A program made the translations under genes and the position numbers. The notes under the pieces are model-generated. The model was not told the origin of the DNA and did no database searches. It saw only the letters and a list, made by a program, of their open reading frames with translations. From Thermothelomyces thermophilus ATCC 42464 (Eukaryota; Ascomycota; Sordariomycetes; Sordariales; Chaetomiaceae), in the NCBI RefSeq assembly GCF_000226095.1, contig NC_016478.1, positions 3,276,001 through 3,340,000 of the forward strand: a DNA stretch of 64,000 nucleotides, in the 5' to 3' direction. This document shows positions 12,515 to 26,035 of the stretch, one piece after another (position 1 is the stretch's first letter; every line of letters starts with the position of its first letter).

Positions 12515-15500
12515 CGTTGTTACCACTCCCTTTATTTTATCATGGTTTAGAACGGAGGAGACTTCGACCTCGATATCGACATAGCTACCGACGTCATAGC
12601 CGAATAGCTGCTTACTTAGCTTGGTCAACTCCAGCAGCAGATCTAGGAGTTAGACTAGAGAGACAAGGCTACTCAAGCTCGAATCAAGGAACTCGAGAAC
12701 CGTGAAAAGTACTCGCAGAAGTTAGTCAACAAGGCCTACGCCAAAATCGAGGCACTCGAGGGCACTAAAGCAAAGCGTATTAAGATCGAATTACCTAGTA
12801 AATATAGAGGAACTAAGGAGGATCTCGTAGGATTCCTAACAAACCTCCGATCTTACTTCTAGCTTAATGACGACAAGTTTCCAGATGATAAAGCTAAAGT
12901 CCTCTACGTAGCTATAAGACTAGAGGGTAAGGCACTTAGATAGTTCGAGCCTATATAGAATGACTATCTCACTAAGGAAGACAAAGACAACTAAGACGCG
13001 TTTATATAGGCAGTCTTCCGATCTTATGACTATTTCGAAGAAGAGCTTTAGAAAGTTTTTGGCGATAAAGATAAGAAGATTTATATATAAGAAAGACTCG
13101 CTAATCTCTGATAGACTAAGTTAGTAGCCTCCTATACTATATAGTTTAGACAAGATATACTTAAGTCTTAGCTTAACGATAAGGCATTAATATAATTATT
13201 CTATAACGGCTTAAAGGAAAAGGTTAAGGATAAGCTATATAAGTACGATTAGCCTAAGACTCTAGACGAATACATTATATAGGCCATTAGGATCAATAAT
13301 CAACTCTATATATAAGAGTAGTAGAAAAGAGGTCAAATAAACGGAACTATAGTTAAGGCTAATAACAAGAAAAAGCGAGCATACGTCAGTACCTTATACA
13401 GAACGTACCCTAGAGCTATAGATGTAGACGTAGCATAGAAGCAGGACTAGAAGAAGACGACCAAAGACAAGTCTAATATTACCTACTATAACTATGGAAA
13501 GAAAGGGCACTATAAGCGAGAATGCCAGAGCCTAAAGAAAGAATAGAAACTAGCCCCTAGAAAGGAAATTACGGCTATTAACGAAACTACCAAGGATGTT
13601 ATCAAAGTAGCGGCTACAAGCTACAAAGACAAAGGTAGTAACACAGATAGTCTCGGACACGATAGCAATAGTAAAGACAAATAAGCACCGTACTCTAAAC
13701 TGGTCACTGTAGATCTAGAGACAGGTCTTGCCGAATAGGACATAGCAGGAGAATATATACCGCTAGTTTCGATTCTCCTAGCCTTGAGGCAGTGGGGTTT
13801 TATAGTCATGTAGAGGCGGGATAGATCGTAGACAACCAATACCTAAGGAATCGAAAGACCTAGACCTAATGCTCTATTCCTCTAGGAACGAATCAAATAG
13901 TACTATAATAAAGTTTTCTGACTTAATACGGAACTATACGAATGGGATAGGCACTTGACTCGACTTGCCTAGTAGAGCGATAAGATAAAGGACGAAATAA
14001 GGGAACTCTAATATATCGTAGAAGCTATTAAAGGAGAACTACCTATGATATATAATAGGCCTAATAGCTATACTAAGTATCTTGACAGCTAGTAACTTAG
14101 TAATAATATATAGAACCTAGAATACTAGTTTATATAAGCAAACCACGGAAAAGATAAGTATATATAGGAAAGCTACTAGAAGAAACACTCTTACCTTAGC
14201 ATTAGAGTACCTATGGTCTATATATAGTGGGAAGGATTTAGGAAAGAATTCTAATACCTCCCAGGCAACGCCACGCGACTATACCCTTGACATAAGGCAT
14301 ATGTACAAGTGCCCTAGTTCTAATGTGTAGCATACGAATGCCGATACCATTTCCGCAATAAATTCGAGAACAATCACTAGCCGACCTAACAAGGAAATGA
14401 GGACAGAAGCTTATACCTAGTGGAGTAGGTCTACAATACAGGAAACAGAGCGGCCGAATTGCTCTAAAAGATCGAAGCCCGCGATCTAGAAAGCATTACG
14501 ATAGTTCTAAAACGAGCCTAGCCTAGGCACTACAGAACCGGACAAGATATATAGGACTCGTACTAGAGTAACGATTGCCTCTATCATGCAGATAAAAAGA
14601 AATTACGAATTTGGGAGCTTTAGATGAAGCTATAGCACGCACGATGGAAAGCAGAACGGACCTAATGGTAGGAAGCTATAAACACTTAATAGCTTATAGA
14701 AATAAGCACGATTAATAAAGCCGCTATTAGCCAAATAACCGAAGAGGTTAGCACTAACCTAGGAAATAGGTCAGGGCCCTTTGAGGGGCCTAGAAACCAT
14801 TAACGCCTGTATAGCGGCGAGTGGTAGCGTAGTATAGGAGGGACTGGCGCGAGAGACCACTATATCGAGACCTCCTAGCAGAAGTATAGGAAATCGCCGT
14901 AATCTTTGGACGATGGCGGCAAGACAAGCAACTATAGATAATAGCACAATAGAAATAGCATAAAATGCTCGTACTAGTAGATAGTAGAGTAGAGATAAAC
15001 TTGATTTCGCCGACACTTGTAAATTAGCTACAGATACCCTAGAGAATAAAGCAGAAGCATAGTATAGTCAAAGGGCCATTTCTAATATAATAGGTATATA
15101 AGGAGACCGAACCGATTAATATTACTATAGTAGGGAAGACTATAGTAGTTATATTTAGTATTATAGACATAGGTAATGATAAAGATATAATATTAGGGTT
15201 ACTATAGTATAAAGATTACGACCCGGACATTAGCTAGAAGAATAGTAGCCACCTATAACCCCGAACAGAGTCATATTCAACTAGCAAGATAGGGAGCGCG
15301 TAAGGATCGTAAGCAGACAATACTTAGAGAAAGGCATATCCTACAGATCCACCGTAAGAGACAGATAGTAGTAGGTAGACTACTACAGACTCTAGAAGAG
15401 GCAGTATAATGATATCGATATCGTAATAGGAGGAACGAGCTAAACCACTAATAGCTATTCTCTCCGTTAACAAATGCGGAGCACTGTAATTAGAGCAGTA

Positions 15501-18245
15501 GGTTGAGACAGGAGAAATCGCTAGCATCGCTATAGACGGGACCAAGTTCGCATACTATCAGAAAGCCGAGAAACGAGACAAGACTAGGGAAGTACCAAAA
15601 GAATACAAAGGACACCTAGCATTCGAACCGAAGTATCTAGAAAGATTACCAGAACACGGCCTATAGGATTACGAGATCAAGCTTAAGGAAGGAGTATAAC
15701 TAAAGTTCTTTAAGATTTACTATACGAGCTAGACATAGAACAAAGAACTTAAGCAATATTTGGAGGAGAACCTTTGAAGAGGACATATCTGCCTGTCGAC
15801 ATCGCTAGCAGGCTACCTAATCCTGTTTATGCCTAAGAAAGATAGAAAGCTACGGTTATACGTCGACTATTGGCAACTTAACAAACAGACTGTGAAAAAT
15901 CGATACTTATTACCGCTAATCTTACGGCTCCGAGATTAGTTAATAGGAGCCTAATATTTTATATATCTTGACTTATTATCAGCCTACAACTATATATAGA
16001 TCAAAGAAGGCGATAAGTGGAAAACGGCCTTTAGGATACCCTATAGCCACTATAAGTACCTCGTCATGTCATTCGGACTTACGAACACACTAGTAACGTT
16101 CTAAGCCCTAATTAATCAAGCTATCTGACCCTTTCTCGACAAATTTACGGTATATTATCTCGACGATATATTTATCTTCTCTAAGACGATAGACAAACAC
16201 CAGAAGTACGTAATAGTAGTACTAGACGCGCTACACGTATATAAGCTATTAGTTAACAAGGAAAAGAGCGAATTCCATATTAGGAAGATAGTCTTTTTAG
16301 GATACAAAATATCCCTAGGACAAATCCAAATGGAACCTTTAAAGATTAAAGCTATTAAGAATTAGCTATAACTAACGTTAGTCACGGAAGTACAAAGTTT
16401 CATCAGACTTGCGAACTTCTACCGGATGTTCATTAGGAACTTTAGAGCAATCGTATAACCTTTATACAAACTTACCAAGAAGAACGCTAAATTCCAATGG
16501 GAAGAGCGACACGAGCAAGCATTTACATAGATCCGTAACGCCATTACTGAGGATCTAGTACTAGTACTACCAGACCCTAAGAAGCTATTCGAGGTAGAAA
16601 CGGACGCTTTAGACTACGCCATTAGAGGATAATTAGGACAACGGGACAAATAAGGGAAGCTATATCCTATAGCCTTCTTTTCAAAGAAGCTCGACGGACT
16701 ACGTCTTAATTATCCGATTTATAACAAAGAACTACTTGCGATTATCAAAGCCTTCAAGGAATAGCGACTATACCTTAGTAGCACCATTAAACTAGTATAA
16801 GTATATATAGATTATAAGAACCTATAATACTTTACGATGACGAAGGAACTTAACAGACGACAAATACGATAGGTAGAGTTCCTCGTGGAATTTAACTTTA
16901 AGATCTGCTATAAGAAGGGCAAAGAAAACGTACAAGCAGACATTTTAAGCTAACGAACGGATCACACGGAGGGACGAACGGGAATAATACCACCGTTATT
17001 CAAGGAACAAACAGACAGAACGCTATATTACGAAACGTAGATACCTATAGAAGATAATCTACTTGACTTATTCCTAGAATGCTATACAATCTTTCGAGAG
17101 GAAAGGATTAACGAGGTATAATATTAAGCAGCACCTAGACTAGTAGTACCTAACGGAGTAGAAGAAAAAGATAGGAAACTCTAGTACCAAGGCAAAGCGT
17201 ATATCTACGACAAAGATTAACAGCTATAGATGATTCGAGAACTCCACGAGTCGAAACTCGGAGGATACAAAGGAGTCACGAAGACTGTCGCACAAGTCAA
17301 GAAACACTACGACTTTCCATAGTTAATGGCACGAGTTAAGGAAGTCGTATAGAGCTACGACATCTACAATCGAAGCAAAACGGCACGATATAAGCCATAT
17401 AGGCTACTTTAGCTATTGCTAATAGCTGACAAACCATAGAGTTTAGTTATGATAGACTTTATTACAAAGCTGCCGGAATCCAAGGATATAGCCATAGGAG
17501 TGACCTATAATAGTATTCTTACTATAGTAGATCGCCTAACTAAGTAGGTATACTTCTTTCCCTACAAGGAGTCCTAGATAGCTAAACAGCTAGTAGACAT
17601 AATCTATTAGCAAGTTACATTAGTACATGCTTAGCTGCAAGAATAGATCACTAATAGAGACACCAAGTTCGTATCAAAGTTCTAGCAAGCGTTAATACAA
17701 CGATTAGGCATCAACAGCAAGCTATTAACGGCATATCACCTACAGACCGACAGACAAACGGAGCAACTAAACCAAGTTATTAAGCAATACCTTTGCTCTT
17801 ACATCAACTACTAGCAAAACGACTAGGTCATACTATTGCCAACAGCATAACTTGCCTATAATACGACACTAATAGAAACGACCAAAGTCACACCATTCTT
17901 CACGAACTATAGATATAAAGTAGACCTTAGGCAAGGACTAGAGGTCACAGTACCAAGAGCAGCAGTCAAAGCAGAACAAATGTATATACTATATGAAAAG
18001 CTCAAAAAAGAACTCGAGTTTATCAAAACCAGAATAAAGAATTACTATAACAAACACAGGCTCGAGGGACCTTGCCTAGAGAGGGGAGACAAAGTCTACC
18101 TAATCGCACAGAACTTACGAACCAAACAACTAAACGCGAAGCTAGACTTTAAAAAGGTCAGACCCTTTGTTATCAAAGAACGAATTTCGACATCTAACTA
18201 CCGACTATCGTTACTATCATCTATATGACTACGGACAGATGTTTT

Positions 18246-18967
18246 CTATATTTCGCTTCTCGAACCAGCACCGAAAAACGCCAAGGTTGCCACATACATC
18301 GAAGCAGAAGACGAGGAAGAAGAATAGGACGTCGAAGAAATTCTAGATTTACGTATTATCAGCGGAGAACTATAGTACCTGGTCAAATGGCTTGATTTTA
18401 GACTAGAAGACAACTCATAGGAACTAGTCAAGAACCTAAATTGCCCTAAGAAGCTAGAGCAGTTCCACCGGCAGAATCCTAACTAGCCATAAGAACTGGC
18501 TCCAAAGCCTATTCCCCGACAGAAAAAGAAGGGAACCTGCCAGAATTAAGACTAGGATCTAACCTAATCGACTCCCAATCAAGCACGTCAAAAGTACCTA
18601 ACGCCTAAGCCTAACCTGTAAAGGTCTACGTCTCTGATATCGGCAGAAGAGTATCTAGTTCTTCCTCTTCTTCTAGACGAGCTACGCTACGACGAAAAAC
18701 TTCGGTACCACGATCGTATAGGGATTGCTATAAACGACGTAATCGACTTAAACGGCTTAGCATCTGAGTAAGCAGCGCTTCGGTCTCAGCAATCTCTTTC
18801 GAAACCTTCTCTTGCTCCGACAAATTCGAAAGGACTAAGATAGTCAGTAACCTAAGACTATAAAGGAAAACAACAAGGAACCTACAGATATCTATAACAT
18901 TCGAACCACTACACTTCTTGCCTATACGAACACAGTTTTGACACTTGTTCAAACCCTCTATCATCAT
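18246..18967 (-). other. Antisense accessory ORF region of G4 (zinc-type cysteines plus coiled coil)
   Basis: On the strand opposite to gag-pol the G4 3' region reads as protein-like sequence, roughly 19,105 down to 18,490, overlapping the chromodomain end at its far side. The clearest open stretch is 18728-18967. It has a KCQNC pair followed by KKC, typical of a small zinc-binding head, then a Glu/Leu-rich heptad-like segment rich in R-L-R-L. The layout resembles an antisense hypothetical protein I recall in other fungal Gypsy elements. Its function is unknown. As part of a fossil element it is treated as non-functional. Confidence 0.55.
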
Positions 18968-19221
18968 ATAACGCTTTTATAGCTTCGTATTCTAATAACG
19001 CTTACAAGGCATGGCGACTTCGTAACCCTCTCGCTTAATCTTAATCGTAATAGCGTGTCGTTTACGTTTAAGATCACGACGATTCCTAGGAATACGATCA
19101 GCCATAACAAAAGGAAGTTAGCGGAAGAAGGACATTACCTATTAAGAAAAGGGGATATAGGTGGTATTTGAAACAAGTCATGAGAAGCTTTCGGGTCGAA
19201 AGCCCTAAAGAGGGGGCATCG

Positions 19222-19672
19222 TATCACAAGCCAACCATATACCGCGACCCGGTGGGGCGTAGAGGGCTGAATAAGTCACCAATCAAGAAGGGCACGAAGC
19301 GAGGCTGACACGGATCGCTAGGGAGCGCAGGCTACTACAGATAAACAATTACCAAAAGGGGAAAGATAGCAGAGGATAGCTAGCTACTAAAGGCAATCTA
19401 GGGACAGGACCGAAGAGGGCTATAAGCGGTCAGAAGGAGTATATATACATATAGATAGTCACTCGTTATGGTGGACTCTGGGAGTTTACTAGTGGTAACA
19501 ATTACAATCACAGTACTTATACCAAGCATTGCTAATTACTGTAAGAGACAACTCTAGTGTTGTTATAAACCCTTTGGCTTCACCAAATCCCTCAGACGAC
19601 CTGCCTACTCGTCACGCTTAATCCACCTCCGTCTGGACCCTTTTAGAAGAAGTCTAAGTTGGGTTTGTCATA
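19222..19672 (+). repeat. 3' LTR of G4 (451 bp)
   Basis: It is the partner of 12064-12514 with the same length. Differences noticed are C/T or G/A. It is preceded by a polypurine tract and followed by the tatga target duplicate at 19673-19677. Confidence 0.9.
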
Positions 19673-22600
19673 TATGACTTCCTTAACTCGTGCCGTTAAC
19701 TGTAGAAAGTCATAGTGTTTCTTGACTTATATGACAGTCTTTATAACTCCTTTATATCCTCTGAGTTTCGACTCGTAGAGTTCTCAAATCATCTATAGCT
19801 ATTAATCTTTATTATGGATATACGCTTTGCCTTAGTACTAAAGTTTCCTATCTCTTTCTTCTACTCTGTTAGGTACTAGTAGTCCGGGTGCTACTTAATA
19901 CTATGTCTCGTTAATCCTTTCTTCTCGAAAGATTGTATAGCATTCTAGGAACGAGTCAAGTAGATTATCTTCTATAGGTATCTACGTTTCGTGATATAGC
20001 GTTCCGTCTATACATTCCTTGAACAATGGTGGTATTATTTCTGTTTATCCTTCTATATGATCTGTTCGTTGGCTTAAAGCGTCCGCTTGTACGTTTTCTT
20101 TACCCTTCTTGTAGCAGATCTCAAAGTTAAATTCTACGAGGAATTCTGCCTGTCGTATTTGTCGTCCGTTAAGCTCCTTTGTCGTTGTGAAGTATTACAA
20201 ATTCTTGTAATCTGTATATACTTATATTAGTTTAATCGTGCCATTAAGGTATAGCTACCATTCCTTGAAAGCTTTAATAATTATAAGTAGTTCCTTGTCA
20301 TAGATTAGATAATTAAGACGTAGTCTATCAAGTTTCTTTAAAAAGAAGGCTATAGGATATAGCTTCCCTTATCTGTCTCGTTGTCCTAATTATCCTCCGA
20401 TAGCGTAGTCTAAAGCGTCCGTTTCTACCTCAAATAGCTTCTTAAGGTCTAGCAATACTAGTACTAGATCTTTAGTAATGGCGTCACGAATCTATATAAA
20501 TGCTTGCTCGTGTTGTTCTTCCTATTAGAATTTAGTATTCTTCTTAGTAAGTTTGTACAAAGGTCGTACGATCGCTCTAAAGTTCCTAATAAACATCTAG
20601 TAAAAGTTTGTAAATCTGATGAAACTTTATACTTCCGTAACTAACGTCGGTCGTAGCCAATTCTTAATAGCTTTAACCTTTAAAGGCTTTATCCGGATTT
20701 GTTCTAGGGATATTTCGTATCCTAAAAAGACTATTTTCCTAACATGGAATTTGCTCTTTTCCTTGTTAACTAATAGCTTGTACGCGTGTAGCGTGTCTAG
20801 TACTGCTTTTACGTACTTCTGGTGTTTGTCTATTGTCTTAGAGAAGATAAGTATATTATCGAGATAATATACCGTAAATTTGTCGAGAAAGGGTCGGATA
20901 GCTTGATTAATTAGGGCTTAGAACGTTGCTAGTGCGTTTATAAGTCCGAATAGTATAATAAGGTACTTATAGTGGCTATAAGGTGTCCTAAAGGCTATTT
21001 TCTACTTGTTGCCTTCTTTAATCTATATATAGTTATAGGCCGATAGCAAGTCAAGACACGTAAAATATTAGGCTCCTGCTAACTAATCTCGGAGCCGTGA
21101 GATTAGTAGTAACAGGTATCGGTTTTTTACGGTCTATTTGTTAAGTTACTAATAGTCGATATATAACCATAGCTTTCCGTCTTTCTTAGGCATAAACAGG
21201 ATTAGGTAGCCTACTAGCGATGTCGACAGGCAGATATATCCTCTTTAAAGGTTCTCCTCTAAATATCACTTAAGTTCTTCGTTCTATATCTAGCTCATAT
21301 AGTAAATCTTAAAGAACTTTAGTTATGCTCCTTCCTTAAGCTTGATCTTGTAATCCTATAAGCCGTGTTCTAGTAGTTCTTCTAGATGTTTCGGTTCGAA
21401 TGCTAGGTGTCCTTTGTATTCCTTCGGTACTTCCCTAGTCTTATCTCGCCTCTCGGTTTTCTAATAGTATATAAACTTAGTTCTGTCTATAGCGATGCTA
21501 GCGATTTCTCCTGTCTTAACCTACTACTTTAATTATAGTGCTCTGTATTCGTTAATAGAGAGAACAGCTATCGGCAATTTAGCTCGTTCCTCCTATCGCG
21601 ATATTAATATCGTTATACTGCCTCTTCCAGAGTCTGTAGTAGTCTGCCTGCTACTATCCGTCTCTTGCGGTAGATCTGTAGGACATGCCTTTCCCTAAGT
21701 ATCGTCTGCTCGCGATCCTTATATACTCCCTATCTCGTTAGTCAAATACGACTCCATTCGGGGTTATAGGTAGTTACTATTCTTCTAATTAATGTCCGGG
21801 TTATAATCTTTATACTATAGTAACCCTAATATTATATCTTTATCGTTACCTATATCTACAATGCTAAATACGACTACTATAGTCTTCCTTGCTATAATAA
21901 TGTCAATTGGTTTAGTCTCCCTATATACCTATTACATCGGAAATGGCCCTTTGACTATACTATACTTCTACTTTATTCTCTAGGGTATCTGTAGCTGATT
22001 TATAAGTGTCGGCGAAATCAGATTTATCTCTACTTTACTATCTACTAGTATAAGCATTTCGTGCTGTTTCTACTATGCTATTATTTACAATCGCTTATCT
22101 TACTACCGTCGTCTAAAGATTGTAGCGATTTCCTATATTTCTGCCGGGAGGTCTTAATATAGTAGTCTCTTATGCTAGTCCTTCCTATACTACGCTACTA
22201 CTTGCTACTACATAGGCGTTAATAGTTTCTAGGCCCCTCAAAGGGCCTTAACCCATTTCCTAGGTTAGTACTAACCTCTTCGGTTGTTTAGCTAATAGTA
22301 GCTTTATCGATCGTACTCATTTCCGTAAGCCATTTGGTGCTTATAGCTTTCTACCATTAGGTCCGTTCTACTTTCCATTGTACGTGCTATAGCTTTATCT
22401 AAAGCTCCCGAATTCGCAATTTCTTTTCATCTATATAATAGAGGCAATCGTTGCTCTAGTACGAGTCCTATATGTCTCATCCGGTTCCATAGTACCTAGG
22501 CTAGGCTCGTCTTAGAACTATCGTAATGCCTTCTAAATTGCGGGCTTCGATCTTCTAGAGCAATTCGGCCGCTCTGTTTCCTACATTGTAGACCCATTCC

Positions 22601-24507
22601 ATAGGGTGTAAACTTCTGTCCTCATTTCCTTGTCAGGTCGGCCAGTGATTGTTTTCAAATTTATCGTGGAAGTGATATCGGCATTCGTGTGCTACACACT
22701 AGAACTAGGGCACTTGCGCATATGCCTTGTGTCAAGGGTATAGTCGTATAGCGTTACCTGGGAGGTATTAGAATTCTTTCCTAAATCCTTCCTATTATAT
22801 ATAGACTATAGATACTCTAGTACTAACATAGGAGTGTTTCTTCTAGTAGCTTTCCTACATACGTTTATCTTTTCCACAGTTCGTATATATAAACTAGTAT
22901 TCTAGGTTCTATACGTTATTGCTAAGTTACTAGCCATTAAGATACTTGATATAGCTATTAGGCCTATTATATATTATAGGCTATTCTCCTTTAATAGTTT
23001 CTATAATATATTAGAGTTCCCTTATCTTGTCCCTTATTCTATCGCTCTACTAGGCAAGTTAAATCAAGCGTCTATCCTATTCGTGTAGTTCCGTATTAAG
23101 CCGAAAAACTTCATTATAGTACTATTCGATTCGTTCCTAGAGGAATAGAACATTAGGTCTAGGTCTTTTAATTCCTTAGGTATTGATTGTCTACGATCTA
23201 TCCCGCCTCTATGTAACTATGAAACCCTACTACCTTAAGACTAAGAGAATCGAAACTAGCGGTACATATTCTCCTGCCATGTCCTATTTGGCAAGACCTG
23301 TCTCTAGGTCCATAGTGACTAGTTCGGAGTACGGTGCTTGTTCGTCTTTACTATCGCTATCGTGTCCGAGACTGTCTGTATTACTGCCCTTGTCTTTGTA
23401 GCTTGTAGCCGCTACTTCGATAATGTCCTTGGTAGTTTTGTCGATAGTTATAATTTCCTTTCTAGGGGTTAGTTTCTATTCTTTCTTTAGGCTCTAGCAT
23501 TCTTGCTTATAGTGCCCTTTCTTTCTATAGTTATAGTAGGTAACATTGGACTTGTCTTTGGTTGTCTTCTTCTAGTCTTGCTTTTATACTACGTCTATAT
23601 CTATAGCTCTAGGATGCGTCCTATGTAAGGTACTAACGTATACTCGCTTTTTCTTATCGTTAGTCTTAACTATAGTTCTGTTCATTTGACCTCGTTTCTG
23701 CTATTCTTGTATATAGAGTCGATTATCGATTCTAATGGCCTATACGATGTATTTGTCTAGGGTCTTAGGCCGGTTGTACTTATATAGCTCGTCTTTAACC
23801 TTTTCCTTTAAGCTATTATAGAATAGTTATATTAACGCCTCGTCGTTAAGCTATAACTTAAGTATGTCCTATCTAAACTATATAGTATAGGAGGCTACTA
23901 ACTTGGTCTATTAGAGATTAGTAAGTCTTTCTTATATATAAATCTTCTCGTCTTTATCGCCAAAAACCTTCCAAAGCTCTTCTTCAAAACGGTTATAAGA
24001 TTAGAAGACTGCCTACGTAAGCATGTCTTGATCATCTTCGTCTTCCTCAATGAGATAATCGTTCTATATAGGCTTAAACTATCTAAATGCCTTGCCCTCT
24101 AGTCTTATAGCTATATAAAGGACTTTAGCTTTGTCATCTAGAAACTTGTTATTATTAAGCCAGAAGTAGGATCGGAGGTTTGTTAGGAATCCTATAAGAT
24201 CCTCCTTGGTTCCTCTATATTTGCTAGGTAGTTCGATCTTGATGTGGCTTGCTTTGGCGGTCTTAAGCGTCTCGATTTTGGCATAGGCCTCGTTAACTAA
24301 CTTCTATAAGTACTTTTCGCGGTTCTCGAGTTCCTTGATTTGAGCTTAAGTAGCCTTGTCTCTCTGGTCTAACTCCTAAATTCGCTGCTAGAGTTAACCA
24401 AGCTGAGTAAGCAGCTATTCGGCCGTAACGTTAGTAGCTATATCGATATCAAGGTCGAAGTTACCTCCGTTCTGAACCATGATAGAACAAAAGGAGTGGT
24501 AACAACG

Positions 24508-24955
24508 TGTGACGAACCTAACTTAGACTTCTTCTAAAAGGGTCTAGATAGAGGTAGGTAAAGCGGGACAAGTAGGTAGGTCGTCTAAGGGATTTGGTAA
24601 AGCTAAAGGGTTTATAATAATACTTAGAGTTGTCTCTTATAATAATTAGTAATGCTTGGTATAAGTACTGTGATTATAATTATTACTACTAGTAAACTCC
24701 TAGAGTCTACTATAACGAGTGACTAGCTAGCTATATATATATAATGGTCTGTCCTTCTTTAATAGTTATTACTAGTACCACTTCTCCTTTTACTTCGTGA
24801 TTCTACGTTGTTAACGGTGATATGTTATTATCACCAGTGAAGACCTTAGTCTTGGCGGTGATAATCTTCTAATTGGTCCGTCGAGTGATTGGCTGTCGGA
24901 ATGTCTCGTGTCCTAGCTATAGCCTGCCAGGCCGCCTATATGCTTATCTATGACA
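24508..24955 (-). repeat. 5' LTR of G3 (448 bp)
   Basis: It is the partner of 9751-10198, followed by agatg (24956-24960), the exact copy of the left target site. The gag start of G3 lies just left of it near 24,480. Confidence 0.9.
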
Positions 24956-25587
24956 AGATGACCTTGCTTATATAAGTACGAGTATAGCTCTTGTACTTAA
25001 TATATATTGTCCCCTTGATACGGATGTTTCTAGCGTTATTAATAAGTGCTTTTAATGCTTCTAGTCCGAGGTAGCTAGCTCTTAAATGCTAAAGATCCTC
25101 GGTGTTCTCTCTTACGGTAGGTAACGCTCATATCTAGGACCTTCTACTATATATAATAAATACGTTCTATAAGGACATACGAACGTTTATAATACTTACT
25201 TTACTAATTAAGATATAGTCCAGGAAGCTTAAGTAATAGGAAAATGGCTTATATTCGAGGAAGGTAAGATTATACTTACGTTCTAACTTATAAAGGATAA
25301 CGTTATTTTCTAGTATTCTAAAACGTAATAAGCAATCTAAGCTATAGTACTAAGCGCTTACTTTAAGTAATAGAGCTTCCGAGATGATATTAATATAGAA
25401 TCCTTTAATAATAACGATATCTTTAAGCGTTAGGTTCTTAATACGCGATTTATATAGTCTATCTAGAATGTTCTCAATTACCTAAGTACCTCTTTTACTA
25501 ATAGGAAAGGTTATTATACCTACTTTAACGAACTTAGGATCTTTTACCTTAATAAATGTCCTAAGTAAAAGAAACTTCTTGTCGTTA
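24956..25587 (-). mobile_element. Ty1/Copia fossil, piece 2: protease-to-gag-pre-integrase region
   Basis: Minus-strand reading resembles the stretch between Copia protease and integrase, including a GAG-pre-integrase-like LGLEAL motif and an ERKYNLTFLEYKPF-like run. It continues piece 1 across G3 (shared target site agatg) and is cut on the right by G5, whose target site is 25583-25587 (cgtta). It has many breaks. Confidence 0.72.
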
Positions 25588-26035
25588 TATGATAAACCTA
25601 GCTTAGACTTCTTCTAAAAGGGTTCAGACGAAGGTAAATCAAGCAGGACAAGCGTACAGGTTGTCTAAGGGATTCGGTGAAGCTAAAGGGTTTATAACAA
25701 CACTAGAGTTGTCTCTTATAGTAGTTAGCGATACTTGGTATAAGTACTATGATTATAGGTTACTATTACTAGTAAACTCCTAGAGTCTACTATAACAAGT
25801 GACTAGCTAGCTATATATATATAATTATCTATCCTTCTTTAATAGTTATTACTAGTACCATTTCTCCTTTCGCTCCGTAATTCTGTGTTATCGACGGTAA
25901 TATGTTATTATTACTAATAAAGACCTTAGTCTTAGTAGTAATAATCTTCTGATTAGTCTATTAAGTGATTAGCTATCGGAATGTCTCGCGTCCTGGCTAC
26001 AACCTGCTAGGCCGTCTATATGCTTATCCGTAACA
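25588..26035 (-). repeat. 3' LTR of G5 (448 bp)
   Basis: It pairs with 32706-33153 and shares the LTR family of G1-G3. The polypurine tract lies just to its right (about 26040-26052 on the plus strand as a pyrimidine run). Confidence 0.9.

Larger units (their letters stand above)
12064..19672 (+). mobile_element. G4: full-length Ty3/Gypsy chromovirus fossil with an alternative U3/3' cassette
   Basis: This is a complete-length copy of 7609 bp. It has 451-bp LTRs (12064-12514 and 19222-19672) and target duplications tacga (12059-12063) and tatga (19673-19677), which differ by one C/T as RIP would cause. Parts in order are 5' LTR, gag from about 12,540, CCHC zinc knuckle about 13,482-13,530, protease region, reverse transcriptase (YLDD about 16156-16167), RNase H, integrase, chromodomain about 18,300-18,475, antisense ORF region, polypurine tract about 19,209-19,217, and 3' LTR. 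All plus-strand genes carry many breaks. It interrupts the G3 integrase, so it is among the youngest insertions. From about 18,478 to 19,438 it is unlike G1, G2, G3 and G5. Confidence 0.93.
9751..24955 (-). mobile_element. G3: Ty3/Gypsy chromovirus fossil with both LTRs, split by G4
   Basis: This is a minus-strand element of about 7.6 kb once G4 (12064-19672) is set aside. LTRs are at 9751-10198 (3') and 24508-24955 (5'). Five-base target duplications, agatg, lie at 9746-9750 and 24956-24960. From right to left the parts are 5' LTR, gag start near 24,480, zinc-knuckle region near 23.5 kb, reverse transcriptase (YLDD region about 20858-20869), RNase H, integrase (split by G4 at about 12,063/19,673), chromodomain region about 10.97-11.11 kb, antisense-ORF region, polypurine tract and 3' LTR. 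It has dozens of breaks. RIP rules out LTR-divergence dating; it is younger than the Copia copy and older than G4. Confidence 0.92.

Noticed and set aside
12515-12540. tRNA primer-binding site after the G4 5' LTR
   Set aside because: The bases after the LTR show no convincing complement to a tRNA 3' end that I can name, and RIP may have altered it.
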